From positions 3,468,409 through 3,532,408 of the forward strand of contig BCHX01000005.1 of the NCBI GenBank assembly GCA_001599755.1: a stretch of 64,000 nt of DNA, read 5' to 3'. Made by a program: the position numbers and the translations under genes. The stretch comes from Gliomastix tumulicola. Taxonomy: Eukaryota > Ascomycota > Sordariomycetes > Hypocreales > Bionectriaceae. Every line of letters begins with the position of its first letter. Within the stretch, counting starts at the first letter, position 1. Under the pieces are notes generated by a model. It was not told where the DNA came from. It did no database searches and worked only from the letters and a program-made list of their open reading frames with translations. Below are positions 12,496 to 22,878 of this stretch, in pieces.

Positions 12496-13002
12496 TCAGA
12501 TCATCTTCGAGGGCTCAAGGAGGGAGTGGCATTCATCTGGGAACAGTCACATCCGTGGTCTCTACAGTCTCTACACACACACCTTTCTGCATTGGACAGC
12601 ACGGATAAAACGCGATTCTGGTAGAGTTTGAAGCCTCGCTGGAGAGGTGTACACGCACTTGGTGATGCCTCAGGCGCATACATGCACGCAGCCGCAATCC
12701 GCCCCCCTTCATGCTGTGACACCTGCACCAAGCCATCTGGCAGAGCTGGCAACAGATACAACTGGCGAACAGATACACCGCCAGTTGGCAATGAATCCAG
12801 CCAGGACGAGCCTCTGGGTCTCCCTACCCTTTTCTTCTCCCCTTCTCCCTTCTCCTGCACCCATCACCGCCCTAGCGCACCTACACCGTCCGCATCAAGA
12901 TCACATCGCCGCTCACTTCGCGTGACGACAACCGGATTTTTTTTTTTCGCTACTTAAGAACCGACACTCACCAACCCTTTCCTACGCCAGTCACATCTCG
13001 TC
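12496..13002. promoter_or_regulatory. 3' flank of the NLR gene and promoter of the small TM gene
   Basis: There is no gene here. From about 12830 the plus strand is C/T-rich, followed by a T-run (about 12938) and CTACTTAAGAA around 12950. This is plausible core promoter sequence for the gene starting at 13003. Confidence 0.4.
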
Positions 13003-13429
13003 ATGGCATCCACCAACGTCGGCGCAAGTGGCAACCCCCTGGCTGGTGCCGGAAACGCACCGACTGTGCTCGCTATTCACTTTGAACCCTCTTGGGTGGA
13101 GTATCTCCCTCACTGGCTCAGTCTCGTTGTCTCTGCCGTCACGCTTGGAATCACGGCCGCCAAGCTCTACAAGGGAGGAAAGGACGCAGCTGATTTCGAC
13201 GACCTTGAGGCTGGTTTGGGGTGAGTTCTCTCTTCCACTTTGTCTACTAGGTTGCTCCTATGCATGTGATGCCCGTGACTAACCATGCCCGCGATGGTCT
13301 AGTCCGCAACGTGACCAGGTGGTCCCAACGGAAGCCGTTCACGACAGCTCTTATACCAGCGCCCGTACCAATGATCTTGGCGCCAGCATGGTCGCGAAGA
13401 GAGCCGGCAGGAGCTCTCCCTCGGCTTGA
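13003..13429 (+). CDS. Small single-pass membrane protein, hypothetical
   Basis: Two exons (13003-13220 and 13303-13429) encode 114 aa. The intron 13221-13302 has donor GTGAGT, branch TGACTAAC and acceptor TAG in phase 2. The protein has no signal peptide. It starts with a Gly/Asn/Ala-rich stretch, then has one amphipathic-to-hydrophobic segment (LPHWLSLVVSAVTLGITAAK, about residues 37-56), then KLYKGGKDAADFDDLEAG and a polar, Ser-rich tail. I do not recognise the family. It lies about 500 bp downstream of the giant NLR gene in the same orientation. Proximity alone does not establish a functional link, but small membrane-active proteins do occur beside fungal NLR genes. Confidence 0.7.
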
Positions 13430-13652
13430 GAATGAGTTCATGGATACGTTTTGGTTTCCGAGATGACGTTTCTGGCGCCGATTGCGCCTGGTCATTACTG
13501 TGTTTGCGAAGGCATGTCGTTAGGGCGTTATGGTTAATGGCAGTTGAATGTATTTGGGCTATCTAAATTGCACTGTAACTTAGGCACCAACCCTGCCATG
13601 ATGCCTGCATGTCCGCCGTCGATTATCAACGACAGCCCCGTCATCCCCTCCT

Positions 13653-14520
13653 CTACCGCCGCTCTCCCCTCATGTACATTGCCCATTCTATACACGTGGA
13701 GCGACCAAACTGCAGCGCCGCCGCTATCCTAGCCGCCGCCGGATCCCCTTTTCTCTCGGGGCAGCACCACCGCAAGGCGACCGGGATCCATCCGTAGGCG
13801 ACGGAGCAGCTGGCGAGCTCGAACGAAGTCGCACACTGGTCGTCGTCGCACCAGAGGATATGCTTCTTCTGCTCGTCCGAGAACAGGCCATAGCTCTCGG
13901 GGGCCACCGAAGGGCCCCATTCCTCGCCGGACCGGTCGAGGACGTCCGTCCGTCGGCAGGATATCTGCGGCTGGCGTCGCTCGATCCCGTCGGCGAGGAG
14001 GAAGCGGAAGACCAGCCCGCAGCGTATGCAGTGGCACTTGTACACCATGCCGTCCTCGGAGGCCCTGTGGGTGGCAAAGGCCCGGATGCGACCCGGCGTC
14101 GCCCGGAGGTGCGGGCAGAGCACGGCAAGCTCCGCGTCCAGCATGCTGTAGACCTTGGAGACGCAGGCGTCGATCTGGTCCTCGAGATTGCGGACCCGCG
14201 GGTAGAAGTCTTGCGTGAGCGTTGTGGTGACCTCCTCGTCGTCGTCGTCGTCGTCGTCGATATTCCGAGTGTCTTTGGTGATCTCGAGCGACGGGCGTTC
14301 CTTCTTGTGGTGCTGCGGATGGCAGCATGTCAGCGTGACCGTCCAGCCGTGCTCCGTCTTCCGAAACCCAGGATCGGCGGACCAGTCTCTCTGCATCACG
14401 TCTTTCCAGCCGAAGCTGAGATGGGAGCAGAGCTTCCACCGTCCCTCGTGGGCGACGCAGACGCGGGAGCCGTCGTCCGGGTTCCGCCGCTGAGCCGCAG
14501 AGAAGTTGGCGGCGTACGTG

Positions 14521-14559
<39 letters not shown>

Positions 14560-15038
14560 GCCCCCTCACAGAGCGAGCACGCGAGCCGCGTCAGGAACAG
14601 ATCGCTGATGCGGCGGTGGTAGGTGCTCACGTCGTCGTTGGCGGCCTTGCTGCAAGGTGTGCAGTAGTACAGACCAGGCTGTCCGGACCCGACCTGGGCG
14701 GTCTCGGGGCGGAATTTCCGTAGCCAGGCCGTGAACTCGGCGGGTGGTCGGTCCGCCTTCCATACCCAGCCGATCTGCGGCACGGTGCGGCTGGGCGGAC
14801 TGCTGCTGGTCCACACATTAGGCAGCTGGAAGCCGGACGTCCACGCCTCGGTGTCAGTTTCTGTTTTCAATATGGACAAGGGCGACTTCTTCTGCTCCGT
14901 TCTTTTCTCTCTCACGGCGCCAGCTTTGTCGAAGTTGTTGATCCAAAGGGATCGCAACAAGAAAGTGTTAAGAGCTAGCATTGCTGGACTACGGTGACAC
15001 GGAAACTGCCGAGGAGAAGTTGAGTTAAAATGGTGCAT
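13653..15038 (-). CDS. Cys-rich hypothetical protein
   Basis: A single open exon encodes about 461 aa from an ATG at 15038. I do not recognise it. It has a basic, Ser-rich N-terminus. It then has several Cys-containing clusters that could bind metal: YYCTPCSKA near residue 150, RVCVAHEGRWKLCSHLSFGW in the middle, TCCHPQHHKK, and KCHCIRCGLVFRF near residue 345. A poly-Ser tract (CTG repeats at about 14520-14558) and a poly-Asp tract (GTC repeats near 14235-14262) interrupt it. A KVYSMLDAELAVLCPHL segment may be helical. The spacing of the Cys/His pairs resembles no zinc finger I can name. It could be an uncharacterised fungal lineage-specific protein, and introns in the N-terminal third cannot be excluded. 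Confidence 0.6.
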
Positions 15039-15660
15039 AGAGACAGACAACAGTACTTATTTACTATAGGCATTGGAGAAGCTTAAGCACCAGCCTATAG
15101 ATGGAGGAGTTAGCTAGCCGTGGAACTCTGCTGTTTGCGGCTATGAGCATGGGATAGAACCCTGTCAGAACAATCGGGAAGATCTGCCTCTGCTTTTGGA
15201 TCATAAAGAGACCAGGAACACTGCAGCCCGAACGAGAGTCTGGCTATTCGGACTGCTTTATTCTGCTGTTGGTGGACTATTGTACTGCCATCCAATTTAC
15301 AGATTAGTTCGTCTAACTGGGCCAGAACACGCGTGGCGTTAGGAACTGCGTTATAATAAACACCCGTCTTGAACAAGTACTCCTACCTATAGATATGTCA
15401 TACAATCTATAACCCAACTTTTCTTTTTCGTCGACAGTACTCATAGAACATGCCAATGATGCTTTCGAGTGTCGGAACGCGAAAATCCCTCTTCTCCGAA
15501 GCCAAGGCTCTGACTATCTTGTCCTGTCCTGCTATTCGTCCAACAAAGAAAGTCCAATAAAGCAAAAAAAAGAAAAAACCCCCAATATCACGTACCCAAC
15601 GTTCAATCATTTCGAAGCCGAGGACAACTAAAATCCTACTTCGATTGTCATGACAGTTAG
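15039..15660. other. Gap without a recognised gene
   Basis: No gene is evident. The stretch is AT-richer than its neighbours and contains an A-rich run around 15560-15585. It holds the promoter of the Cys-rich gene and the 3' flank of the ankyrin gene, both on the minus strand. Confidence 0.4.
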
Positions 15661-18600
15661 TTATCCTCGCCTCGGCCTCGGCCTCTCCCACCCAACAGCG
15701 CCGTAGTCCACCACATGTTCAGCCATCCAGGCAACAATACGCGGATTATGCTGATCAAGCCCGTCCCTGTAGAGCGCCGCGGCGTCCAGCGAGTCGTAGA
15801 ACGCCTCCGCCACGTCGCCCTGCATAGCCCGCAGGAGGATCATGATGTACGGCTCGAGGTACCGCACATTCCACCGCCTTATCGACCCCTCCCGGCGCGG
15901 CTGGAACAGCGGGCTCAGGGATCCTATCATCCCGTTCGGTTCCGGCAGCTGCGCCAGCTCTCGCAGCGTCGCCTCATAGCACATCCTGATCTCGCGCGGG
16001 TCGAAGCAAGTGAGCGCGCAGCGTCCCGTCCGCCGCTCGAACTCGGCGATGACGTTGCTCTCCACGAGGCACTGCAGCGCCGTCTTGACGGACTCGTACA
16101 TAAAGGCCACGGGCTGGTAGACTTCCTTGTCCGGCGGGAGGGGGAACTGCATGACCACGTCCCGGCAGAAGCGCTCCCAGAGGCCGTTGCCGTCGCCATC
16201 GTGCCACGCCATCGTCTCGGGCGTGAGGAGCAGCTCGTACGCCTGCGCGGAGAGCGGCTTGAGGCAGAACGGGTGCGCCGAGAGCTGCATGCCGATCTTT
16301 TTATTGACGTCGTGCCCGTTGTAGTCGTCCAGGAGGAGCTTGGTGTGGCGGAAGATGACCTCGGCCGGGGTACGGGAGGAGTTGTCGGCCACGGGGGAGG
16401 ACTCACCGCAAAGTTCGAGGAGCCGCGCGACGACGGTGTGTGACGCCGACGCCGGGATGCGGTAGAGGGCCGACTGACGCTGGCTGTTGAGCTGGGTGAA
16501 GTCGGCGCCGGCCTGCGCGAGGCGGTTGATGAGGCCGAGGTAGCCCCATTCGGCTGCCACATGCGTGATCGGTACCATGCACGTGAGGCACGCCTCGTCG
16601 ATCACGCCTGGGCAGTGGTGGAAGAAGGTCATGGCCGCTGTGGGATGCCGGAGCGAGAGCTTAACGGCGTCCGGGACCTGCTCAGCGAGGCGGTTGATGA
16701 ACAGGATGGCCTCGGCGAGGGGCGTATTTCCCTCGTGGGACAAGGTATTCATGTTTTCAAGTGAGATCGGGTCGTTGAGACAGAGCCACTTCATGAGCTC
16801 GGCGTCGTTGGACCCGCCAGCCAGGTGCCATATATTGCGTCCTTCATGGTCAACCGCGCCTGTCCAAGCACCGTACTTCTCGACGAGCAGTGACACCATC
16901 CCTATGCTCTCGCTGACCATGAGCGGTGTGCGACCCTCGGAGTCGTGCGCATTGAGATTTGCGCCCGCCTCGATGAGGAGCTCTACGATTTTGAAGTGGT
17001 CGCCCGAGGCGGCGAGGTGCAGCAGGCTGTCCTGATTGTCTGGTCCCTCCAATGCAGGCCTGAAGCGAGGCTCCAGCATGAGACGCTCGAAGGCGAGGAC
17101 CATGCCATTCAGTAAGCTGGTGCGCAGAACCGTCAGGTACTCTTTGTAGCTGAGGCGGGTAAGACGGAGGGTGATGTCTTCACCCTTTTCGCCGTATGGT
17201 AGAAGCTCTAGGCTGTTATTGTCCATGCAGACGGCAACGGCGTTTTGGACTTCGGCATCAAACTCCTCGTGGATCGACGGGTTCAGCAGAGTATGGTCCA
17301 CGAGTGCTGTCAGAAGCTTCGCCAGTGTCTCGGCCTTCGTCTTCTCTAACTCGCCCTCCCGAGGCTTGGTCGTGAGGAGGAGGTGCCTGAGAGCCGTGTC
17401 TAGTCGCGGCCTGCCTTCGAGGAAAGCGGTCCAGACAGCCACATTATGCTGGTCCCAGGCCGCAAAGAAGGCCATGGAGCACATGCTTGTGAATTCCGTC
17501 GTCTGCCAGCTTGCCGAGGGCGTCACCCTGGCGTCTACCTGCAGAAGCCTGGCGATGATAGCGACGCGGTCCGGGGTGTAGTACGTGTGCGTGTTGCGGC
17601 CCTCGGTATTCAGCATGGTGGTACGCCACGGAATGATGTCCTCGCCGTACAGCGCGCAGAAGAGCGGCGAGCCCACGGTCCGGCTCTTCTGGTTCGGGTC
17701 ATCGAAGCCGCGATGGACAATGTCGTTCATAAGGTTCTTGAGGCCCAGGGCGGCGGCGAAGTGTATGGGCCTGATGTCGCGTCTGAGCAGCGCCTTGGTG
17801 AGCGCGTCTCGCGGACCAGGGTCGGGGCTGTCCCAGCGGAAGGAGGCGGGCCAGCGTTTCATGGCCTCTGTGAGGACCAGATGGGTGAAGTTGGGGACGT
17901 GCGAGTGGCGGATGAGAGGGAGGAGGTGAGGCCGGATCTCGGCGCCCCAGATGATCCTGTCGGCCTCGCGGATCCAGCCCGTGATCGCCTGTGTGAGCTG
18001 TGGTTCGACGTGCGACAGCAGGCTGTACGACAGCTTCTCCTTGTAGAAGCCACTGGGAGGTAGATCAAACAGGGGCGTGGTCAGTATGGACGCACGCGCG
18101 CACTGAGCGCGCCAATTGTCCGTGGGATACCTCAAGCCTCGGAGCGACTGCAGAGTGGCAACGCTGGCGACAGGCCTGCCCAGCGACTGCCAGAAGTCAT
18201 CTGGCGGGCTGCTCAGCTGTATGAAGTCGAGATAGGCAAGCGTCGCGTCGCCCGTCTTCACGTTGGCGAGTGCCGCATGGAACTGCTGCCTGCGCCATAT
18301 GGTGTCGATGAGGAGGTCCCTCAAGACGCTGTCATCATGTAGGTAGAAGCGATCAAGGAGCGTCTCGGCTACCTCGTGCGTGCGTGTGAGGATCGGCGGG
18401 ACTGTGATTCGCCTCCGAGAGCGACGCTGCGTGGCTGCATCTGCCTCGAGCGCGTCACGGTCGGCCTTTTCGGCGTCTTCCTCCAGGAGTCCCTTGAGTC
18501 CGACGATGGCCTTACTCAGCTCGTGGATCTCTCTGTGAAGCAGGTGGTGGATGGGATTCCAGCGGGGGACCTCGCCATCATCATTGCCGTCATCTCCCCT

Positions 18601-18753
18601 TTCATGGTCCTCGTCGTCTGTGAGGCCGGTGTCCCTCTGCTCAGTCATCAGCCAGAGCATGGCCCGGACGAGCAGCAAGTGGATGACGCCTGTCGTGCTG
18701 ATGACATCGCGACGCACGCTGCTCGGATCTGGAAGACTCGGGTCGCTCTCCAT
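15661..18753 (-). CDS. Ankyrin-repeat protein, about 1030 aa
   Basis: A single long exon runs from an ATG at 18753. The N-terminal 330 residues are mostly helical and charged, with no recognised domain. They include an acidic patch (DDEDHERGDDGNDD, about 44-57) and a short heptad-like segment near residue 80. Ankyrin signatures then appear: RPIHFAAALGLKNLMNDIV (about 340), DSLLHLAASGDHFKIVELLI (about 570), GRTPLMVSES, GRNIWHLAGGSNDAELMKW and VPITHVAAEWGYLGLINRLA (about 740). The C-terminal 200 residues are again non-repeat. No NTPase motif is present, so it is ankyrin-only. It may be a target, partner or remnant of an NLR-type system, but this is speculative. A short upstream coding exon cannot be excluded because the protein starts abruptly. 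Confidence 0.8.
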   Translation of the reverse strand: MESDPSLPDPSSVRRDVISTTGVIHLLLVRAMLWLMTEQRDTGLTDDEDHERGDDGNDDGEVPRWNPIHHLLHREIHELSKAIVGLKGLLEEDAEKADRDALEADAATQRRSRRRITVPPILTRTHEVAETLLDRFYLHDDSVLRDLLIDTIWRRQQFHAALANVKTGDATLAYLDFIQLSSPPDDFWQSLGRPVASVATLQSLRGLRYPTDNWRAQCARASILTTPLFDLPPSGFYKEKLSYSLLSHVEPQLTQAITGWIREADRIIWGAEIRPHLLPLIRHSHVPNFTHLVLTEAMKRWPASFRWDSPDPGPRDALTKALLRRDIRPIHFAAALGLKNLMNDIVHRGFDDPNQKSRTVGSPLFCALYGEDIIPWRTTMLNTEGRNTHTYYTPDRVAIIARLLQVDARVTPSASWQTTEFTSMCSMAFFAAWDQHNVAVWTAFLEGRPRLDTALRHLLLTTKPREGELEKTKAETLAKLLTALVDHTLLNPSIHEEFDAEVQNAVAVCMDNNSLELLPYGEKGEDITLRLTRLSYKEYLTVLRTSLLNGMVLAFERLMLEPRFRPALEGPDNQDSLLHLAASGDHFKIVELLIEAGANLNAHDSEGRTPLMVSESIGMVSLLVEKYGAWTGAVDHEGRNIWHLAGGSNDAELMKWLCLNDPISLENMNTLSHEGNTPLAEAILFINRLAEQVPDAVKLSLRHPTAAMTFFHHCPGVIDEACLTCMVPITHVAAEWGYLGLINRLAQAGADFTQLNSQRQSALYRIPASASHTVVARLLELCGESSPVADNSSRTPAEVIFRHTKLLLDDYNGHDVNKKIGMQLSAHPFCLKPLSAQAYELLLTPETMAWHDGDGNGLWERFCRDVVMQFPLPPDKEVYQPVAFMYESVKTALQCLVESNVIAEFERRTGRCALTCFDPREIRMCYEATLRELAQLPEPNGMIGSLSPLFQPRREGSIRRWNVRYLEPYIMILLRAMQGDVAEAFYDSLDAAALYRDGLDQHNPRIVAWMAEHVVDYGAVGWERPRPRRG

Positions 18754-19520
18754 GGCCGGTCGCGCGGGCGGGAGAGAGTCAAGAGCGTATTTTCGCTGCC
18801 ATGGCCCGCAGACACGGGATCGAATAGTGAGCCGATCGCCAAAGACCGCGTCGTGCTGATAACGATGGACGCGGACGTGATGAATGATGGTGATGCGAAG
18901 GCTGGAAATTCGGAGGTGAGGCGAAAATGCGACGTGATGGAAATGGCCCCCACGATCAGGTGACAGAAAAACAGCGCCAAAATGTGAGTCAAAGCTGAGC
19001 TGGCCAAAACGATCGATCGAGACTCTTAATTACGATTTTGGCCACGCGCACGCGTTTGGGACAAAATGCGAAATGAGGCGCGTCCAATTGCAATTGTTTT
19101 GCTTAATATTTGATGCTACAGCAATTGTTTGTCCACCAGCCTTTCAGATCTGGTGCTACTTAGTAGCTCTTGCAGCCTCTACCTACTACTTACTAGTAGT
19201 CAAGACCTGTGCCTTCCGATCTTGGGAGTACCAATCGTACTCGACTTGCCGAGTCCGTGTCGTACGATCTGTGCTGTGTGGCACTTTCCGCGTAGATCGT
19301 GGTGTCTGTGTTCCCTTCCTAGTTCTCATAAGCACCGTGAAACCTGCTGTAAGAGGCAGTGTCGTAGTTTATCGTCTGTTTGTCATGGTTGCCCGGGAGA
19401 TTTATCAGCATAGAGGTAACACGAGGAACAGCACCAGCTGCCGGGATTGTCACCTTTACCGCGCCTTGCAAAAGGCCCATCACCACCCAAGACTGGCTAA
19501 TCGTTCGATTTGGGCTCCAT
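18754..19520. other. Gap without a convincing gene
   Basis: The left part is the promoter of the ankyrin gene. A plus-strand frame at 19073-19582 runs into the 3' end of the GNAT gene and shows no domain, so I leave it uncalled. Confidence 0.4.
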
Positions 19521-20566
19521 CTACTCTCGATAGACACTCCTATGAGCGCCAGCCTTGTCCTGCTCGGGGCCCGGCGCCTTGAAGACGACATAGGCTTGAG
19601 TCCCACAGTCAAGCGTCTTCGCAGCCCGCATATTGAAGCCAAGAGCCTTGAATGTGTCGTATGACTTCTTGCCGATGATTGCGCAATAGATAGGCAGATG
19701 CATCGAGTTGGCCTGCAGGATGCACGACCGGACGATCTTCTGCAAAACTACTTCGTAGCCTTGGCCGAGGCCGGGCAGGATGCGAAAGTAATCGAGCTCT
19801 TTATCAAGTTAGCAATTGAAACAATCCCGAGTTCGATTTGGATTGATGCAGAAGCCCGGGAGGGGGACATCTCACTGATATAGTCCTCGTAGGTGCGATC
19901 AGGCATGTGTATCTCCTCCAGCTCGCGAACAGGATTCCCGCCGGCGGCGGCGTGCCTCTTAGGATCTTGCTTTGAACGCCGAGCGGCCCGCTGTCTCGCG
20001 CTGAGCCTCACATTATCAAACTCAGCATCAGCCTCGGCCGTGGCGATCCGCGGCGCCTCGAGCTCGGGCGGGGCGTCGAAGGGCAGGCTCGTCTTATCGT
20101 GCTGCTCCTTGTACTCTCTGCGCTCCCACGGCTCGATATAGGGGATCCGTCGCATGTCCCATCGCTTCGCGCACGACTCGGGCAAAGACCAGCGGGAGTA
20201 GGCGAGGGTCTGACCCGTCTTCCTGTCGATGACTAATTCGTGGCGGCGCACGTCGGTGTCGATGAGGAGGACGTGGCCGAGGCGCGCGGTGGTCCGCTCG
20301 ATGAGTTCCTGCTTGGTCAGCATCTCGTTGAGGACAACGATTCCTTCGTCTAGCCAGCATTCGGCGTGCAGCTCGGCTAGGCCCTCGGCATCTTCAACGC
20401 AGACGGGCATCGTGAGGTAATCGCTTTCCTGAGGCCTGGGGTGGGAGGTTGGCGCGGGCGGCGTGCGAGAAGCCTCCCTGCCACCTTGGCGTAATTGATG
20501 CAAGCGATTGGCATTGGAGCTTCTTCCGCGCGGCGGAGTCGAGTTGGGAACAGGATGGCCATCCAT
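19521..20566 (-). CDS. GNAT-like N-acetyltransferase family protein
   Basis: Two exons (20566-19876 and 19798-19521) encode about 322 aa. The intron 19875-19799 has donor GTGAGA, a GCTAAC branch and acceptor AAG in phase 1. The C-terminal half follows a fungal GNAT layout: YEDYI joins KLDYFRILPGLGQGYEVVLQ, then IYCAIIGKKSYDTFKALGF, the usual final strand-helix of these enzymes. The acetyl-CoA loop is unusual: the expected Q/R-x-x-G-x-G/A signature reads LPGLGQGYE, so catalytic activity is uncertain. The N-terminal about 50 residues are basic and disordered-looking. The domain proper starts near MPVCVEDAEGLAELHAE, which could also be the true start. The substrate is unknown. Confidence 0.65.
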
Positions 20567-21439
20567 GACGAAGCAGGGAACGACCGCCAGAAGTGAGATT
20601 TGTGAGTGGACGGTAGAGAGTCAGGCTGAGAGAGATGCTGGCTTGGTGAAACGAGAAATGAAGATGTGAGAGAAGAGAAACAGGCATGGCTCTAAAAATA
20701 ATAGAGTGTGGTGGAAGTGGGAGGTTGGAAGGTGAAGCCTTGGAAACGGGTTCTGTTTACATTTTGGAGGCAAAATCAAAACACGGAGGCTGGATAGATG
20801 AGATGAGGTAGAAGTCAGCGCCATGCGGTGAGCCAGCGCTGAGATTGATTGGCCACAGGTTTGGCGCAATCGATAAGGCAGAGTAAGCTTTGCTTTTTCC
20901 TTTTTTTTTTTTTCCTATTCTATTCGCTTTTGTCTATTCTGAATTGTACCAGACTTACCGTCTACTAAATTATAGTGAGAGGAGCAAAATACACCCTCGT
21001 GATTTCAAACTTGTTGCTGTCTGACGAGAGCAGTTAATAAGGGGCCAGTAACTTGAAAATTGCATTAATATTGATATGGACGCTTGCATTCTCACTCATT
21101 CCTATCACACGTCCTTGACTATCTGTTCTAGGTCTCTACATGAGAGACATAAGAGATCAACGTGCATCGGCTATCGTTAGGCAATATGAAACGATAAGTC
21201 ATTCTCGTCCAGTACGTCAATAGACATACTTACGGAATGGCAAGAAAGAAAGGACGAGTATGATTAAGTTGAGGCTTCAATGTGGAACAGAGACCATGCA
21301 GCCAGGCTCCTGAGTTGCACCTTTTTAGACAATCAACAAGGACGCTTCTGCTGCTCAGTCTTGAGCTTAGGCCTCGCCGAGGAATCTTTAGCAAGCTAAG
21401 GCGTCAAGACGCTCGTGATGATATCTTCATCTCATAAAT
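20567..21439. other. Gap without a recognised gene
   Basis: This is upstream DNA of the GNAT gene (purine-rich around 20620-20720 on the plus strand), then AT-rich sequence with a T-run near 20900. I see no gene. Confidence 0.45.
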
Positions 21440-22557
21440 CTACATCGCATAGTCGCGTAGAGGAACCTCAGGCCAACCAGCAACCGGCTGCGTCGGCGCA
21501 TACTTGAACAGTTCAGGGATAATCAGCGCCTGCTTCTCCCGCGAGCCTTCTTCGATATTTGAAGCCAACCCGCCCTCACAATCACCAACGTCGACCGCAT
21601 CAGCCGTTCCCAAGAAGGTCTCTTCGTTGGCCAGCGCATCGAAAATAATCTTGTGGCTCGCAGGCTCCCACAGCAACGCCTGATGGGTGATCATCCGCGG
21701 CACCCGCCACATACCCATCCTCCTCGACGCGCAGACCTTGAATAGGTCGATATTCCGCGCCAGCGGCCCAGCCAGCCTCCACGAGTCCGCGTATCCCTCC
21801 CCCAGGAACCCCGGCTGCACGACCTGATCCGTGCTAGAGCCAATACTCGTCGTCGGCACAACCGCCCTCCCGCCACCTGCCCTCTGCAGCGAAGCCAGAA
21901 AGTCCGACCCGGGGAGCTGCTGCACGACGGCGGGGCTGTACATGTTGAGCCAGAACAGCGGCTTCATCATCCACGAGCCGCGGTATGACGGCCCCAGCGC
22001 AATGTGTCGTTTCACCTTGGCCCGGGTCTCCGGGTAGAAGGTCAGCGTCCACTGCGTGGCGAGGGAACCGGCGGACCACGAGATGATGGAGAGCCTGCTG
22101 TCGTGCGTCGTGGTGAGCTGCTTGACGGCGTTGCTGATGAACTCGGCCGTGATCTGGGTGTCGAGGAAGAGCCGGCTGGGGACCTCGAGGTAGTAGGGCT
22201 GGTAGCCTCGGGCGACGAGGGGCTGGAGGAGGGTGTGGTCCCAGTTGATCTGGGGGCTGTATTCCATCCATATTTATTGGTATGCCTGGCCTGTATGCAT
22301 CTTTTGGCCGTGGATGACCTGGGGGCGGCAACTCACGTCATCCCGGTGCCGTGGACCAGCAGCACGATGTCCTTTGCGTGGGGGACCAGCGCGGGACGTG
22401 ATATGGCCTCATCCAGTCGAGCTTGAGCCTGCAAGAAAGGCGGATCGATACCTACCGGGACTGCATCTTCAGAGACTAGCTCTAGTGTCGGTCTTGGAGC
22501 CCACAGATACGCGGCTGCAAAGGCAACCCCAGCAAAGGTCGCGGCGCGCAGCAGCAT
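21440..22557 (-). CDS. Lipase of the Candida antarctica lipase B (CALB) type
   Basis: Two exons (22557-22337 and 22256-21440) encode about 345 aa. The intron 22336-22257 (GTGAGT...CAG) is phase 2. The N-terminus MLLRAATFAGVAFAAAYLWA is a signal peptide or anchor. The fold is alpha/beta hydrolase: the oxyanion-strand motif LLVHGTGMT lies at about 66-74 and the nucleophile elbow SWSAGS at 133-138, with Ser135 the likely nucleophile. After it comes LATQWTLTFYPETRAKVKRH, matching the W-x-L-x-x-x-P segment of CALB-like lipases. These enzymes hydrolyse esters and triglycerides and are usually secreted. The C-terminal region is shorter on Cys than the canonical yeast enzyme, so substrate range cannot be inferred. 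The ATG at 22557 is preferred over an upstream GTG. Confidence 0.75.
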
Positions 22558-22878
22558 TTCCACAATGATCCACGTACGTTGTCGAATGCAAATAATTAAA
22601 AGTCAAGTCCAGGCCCTTGACGAAAAGAAGTATCCTGTTGTCGTCGATGTAGAGGGGGAAAAAAACTGACGAGACAGGATGATCTGATGCGCACCGGAAT
22701 TCACGAGTTGCCCCGAGAGTCCGCTGTCTCAGCTACCATAAGCACCAGCACGAAAACGCCCCGGAACGCATCGTGCGACTGCGCCGTCCTTAGCCTCAAG
22801 CCAGGTCAGGGTCTCTTGACGATGGTTTCATTGTTCTATATTTGTAGGTCTATCTATCCTGGCCTGGGTATCAAGCTA
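22558..22878. other. Gap between lipase and protease genes
   Basis: Promoter of the lipase gene and 3' flank of the S41 protease gene. It contains an ATAATAATAATAA stretch around 22884-22896, at the end of the protease gene. No further gene is seen. Confidence 0.4.

Noticed and set aside
19073..19582. A 169-codon plus-strand frame as a membrane protein gene
   Set aside because: It overlaps the 3' end of the GNAT gene, has no domain and lacks gene-like codon use.
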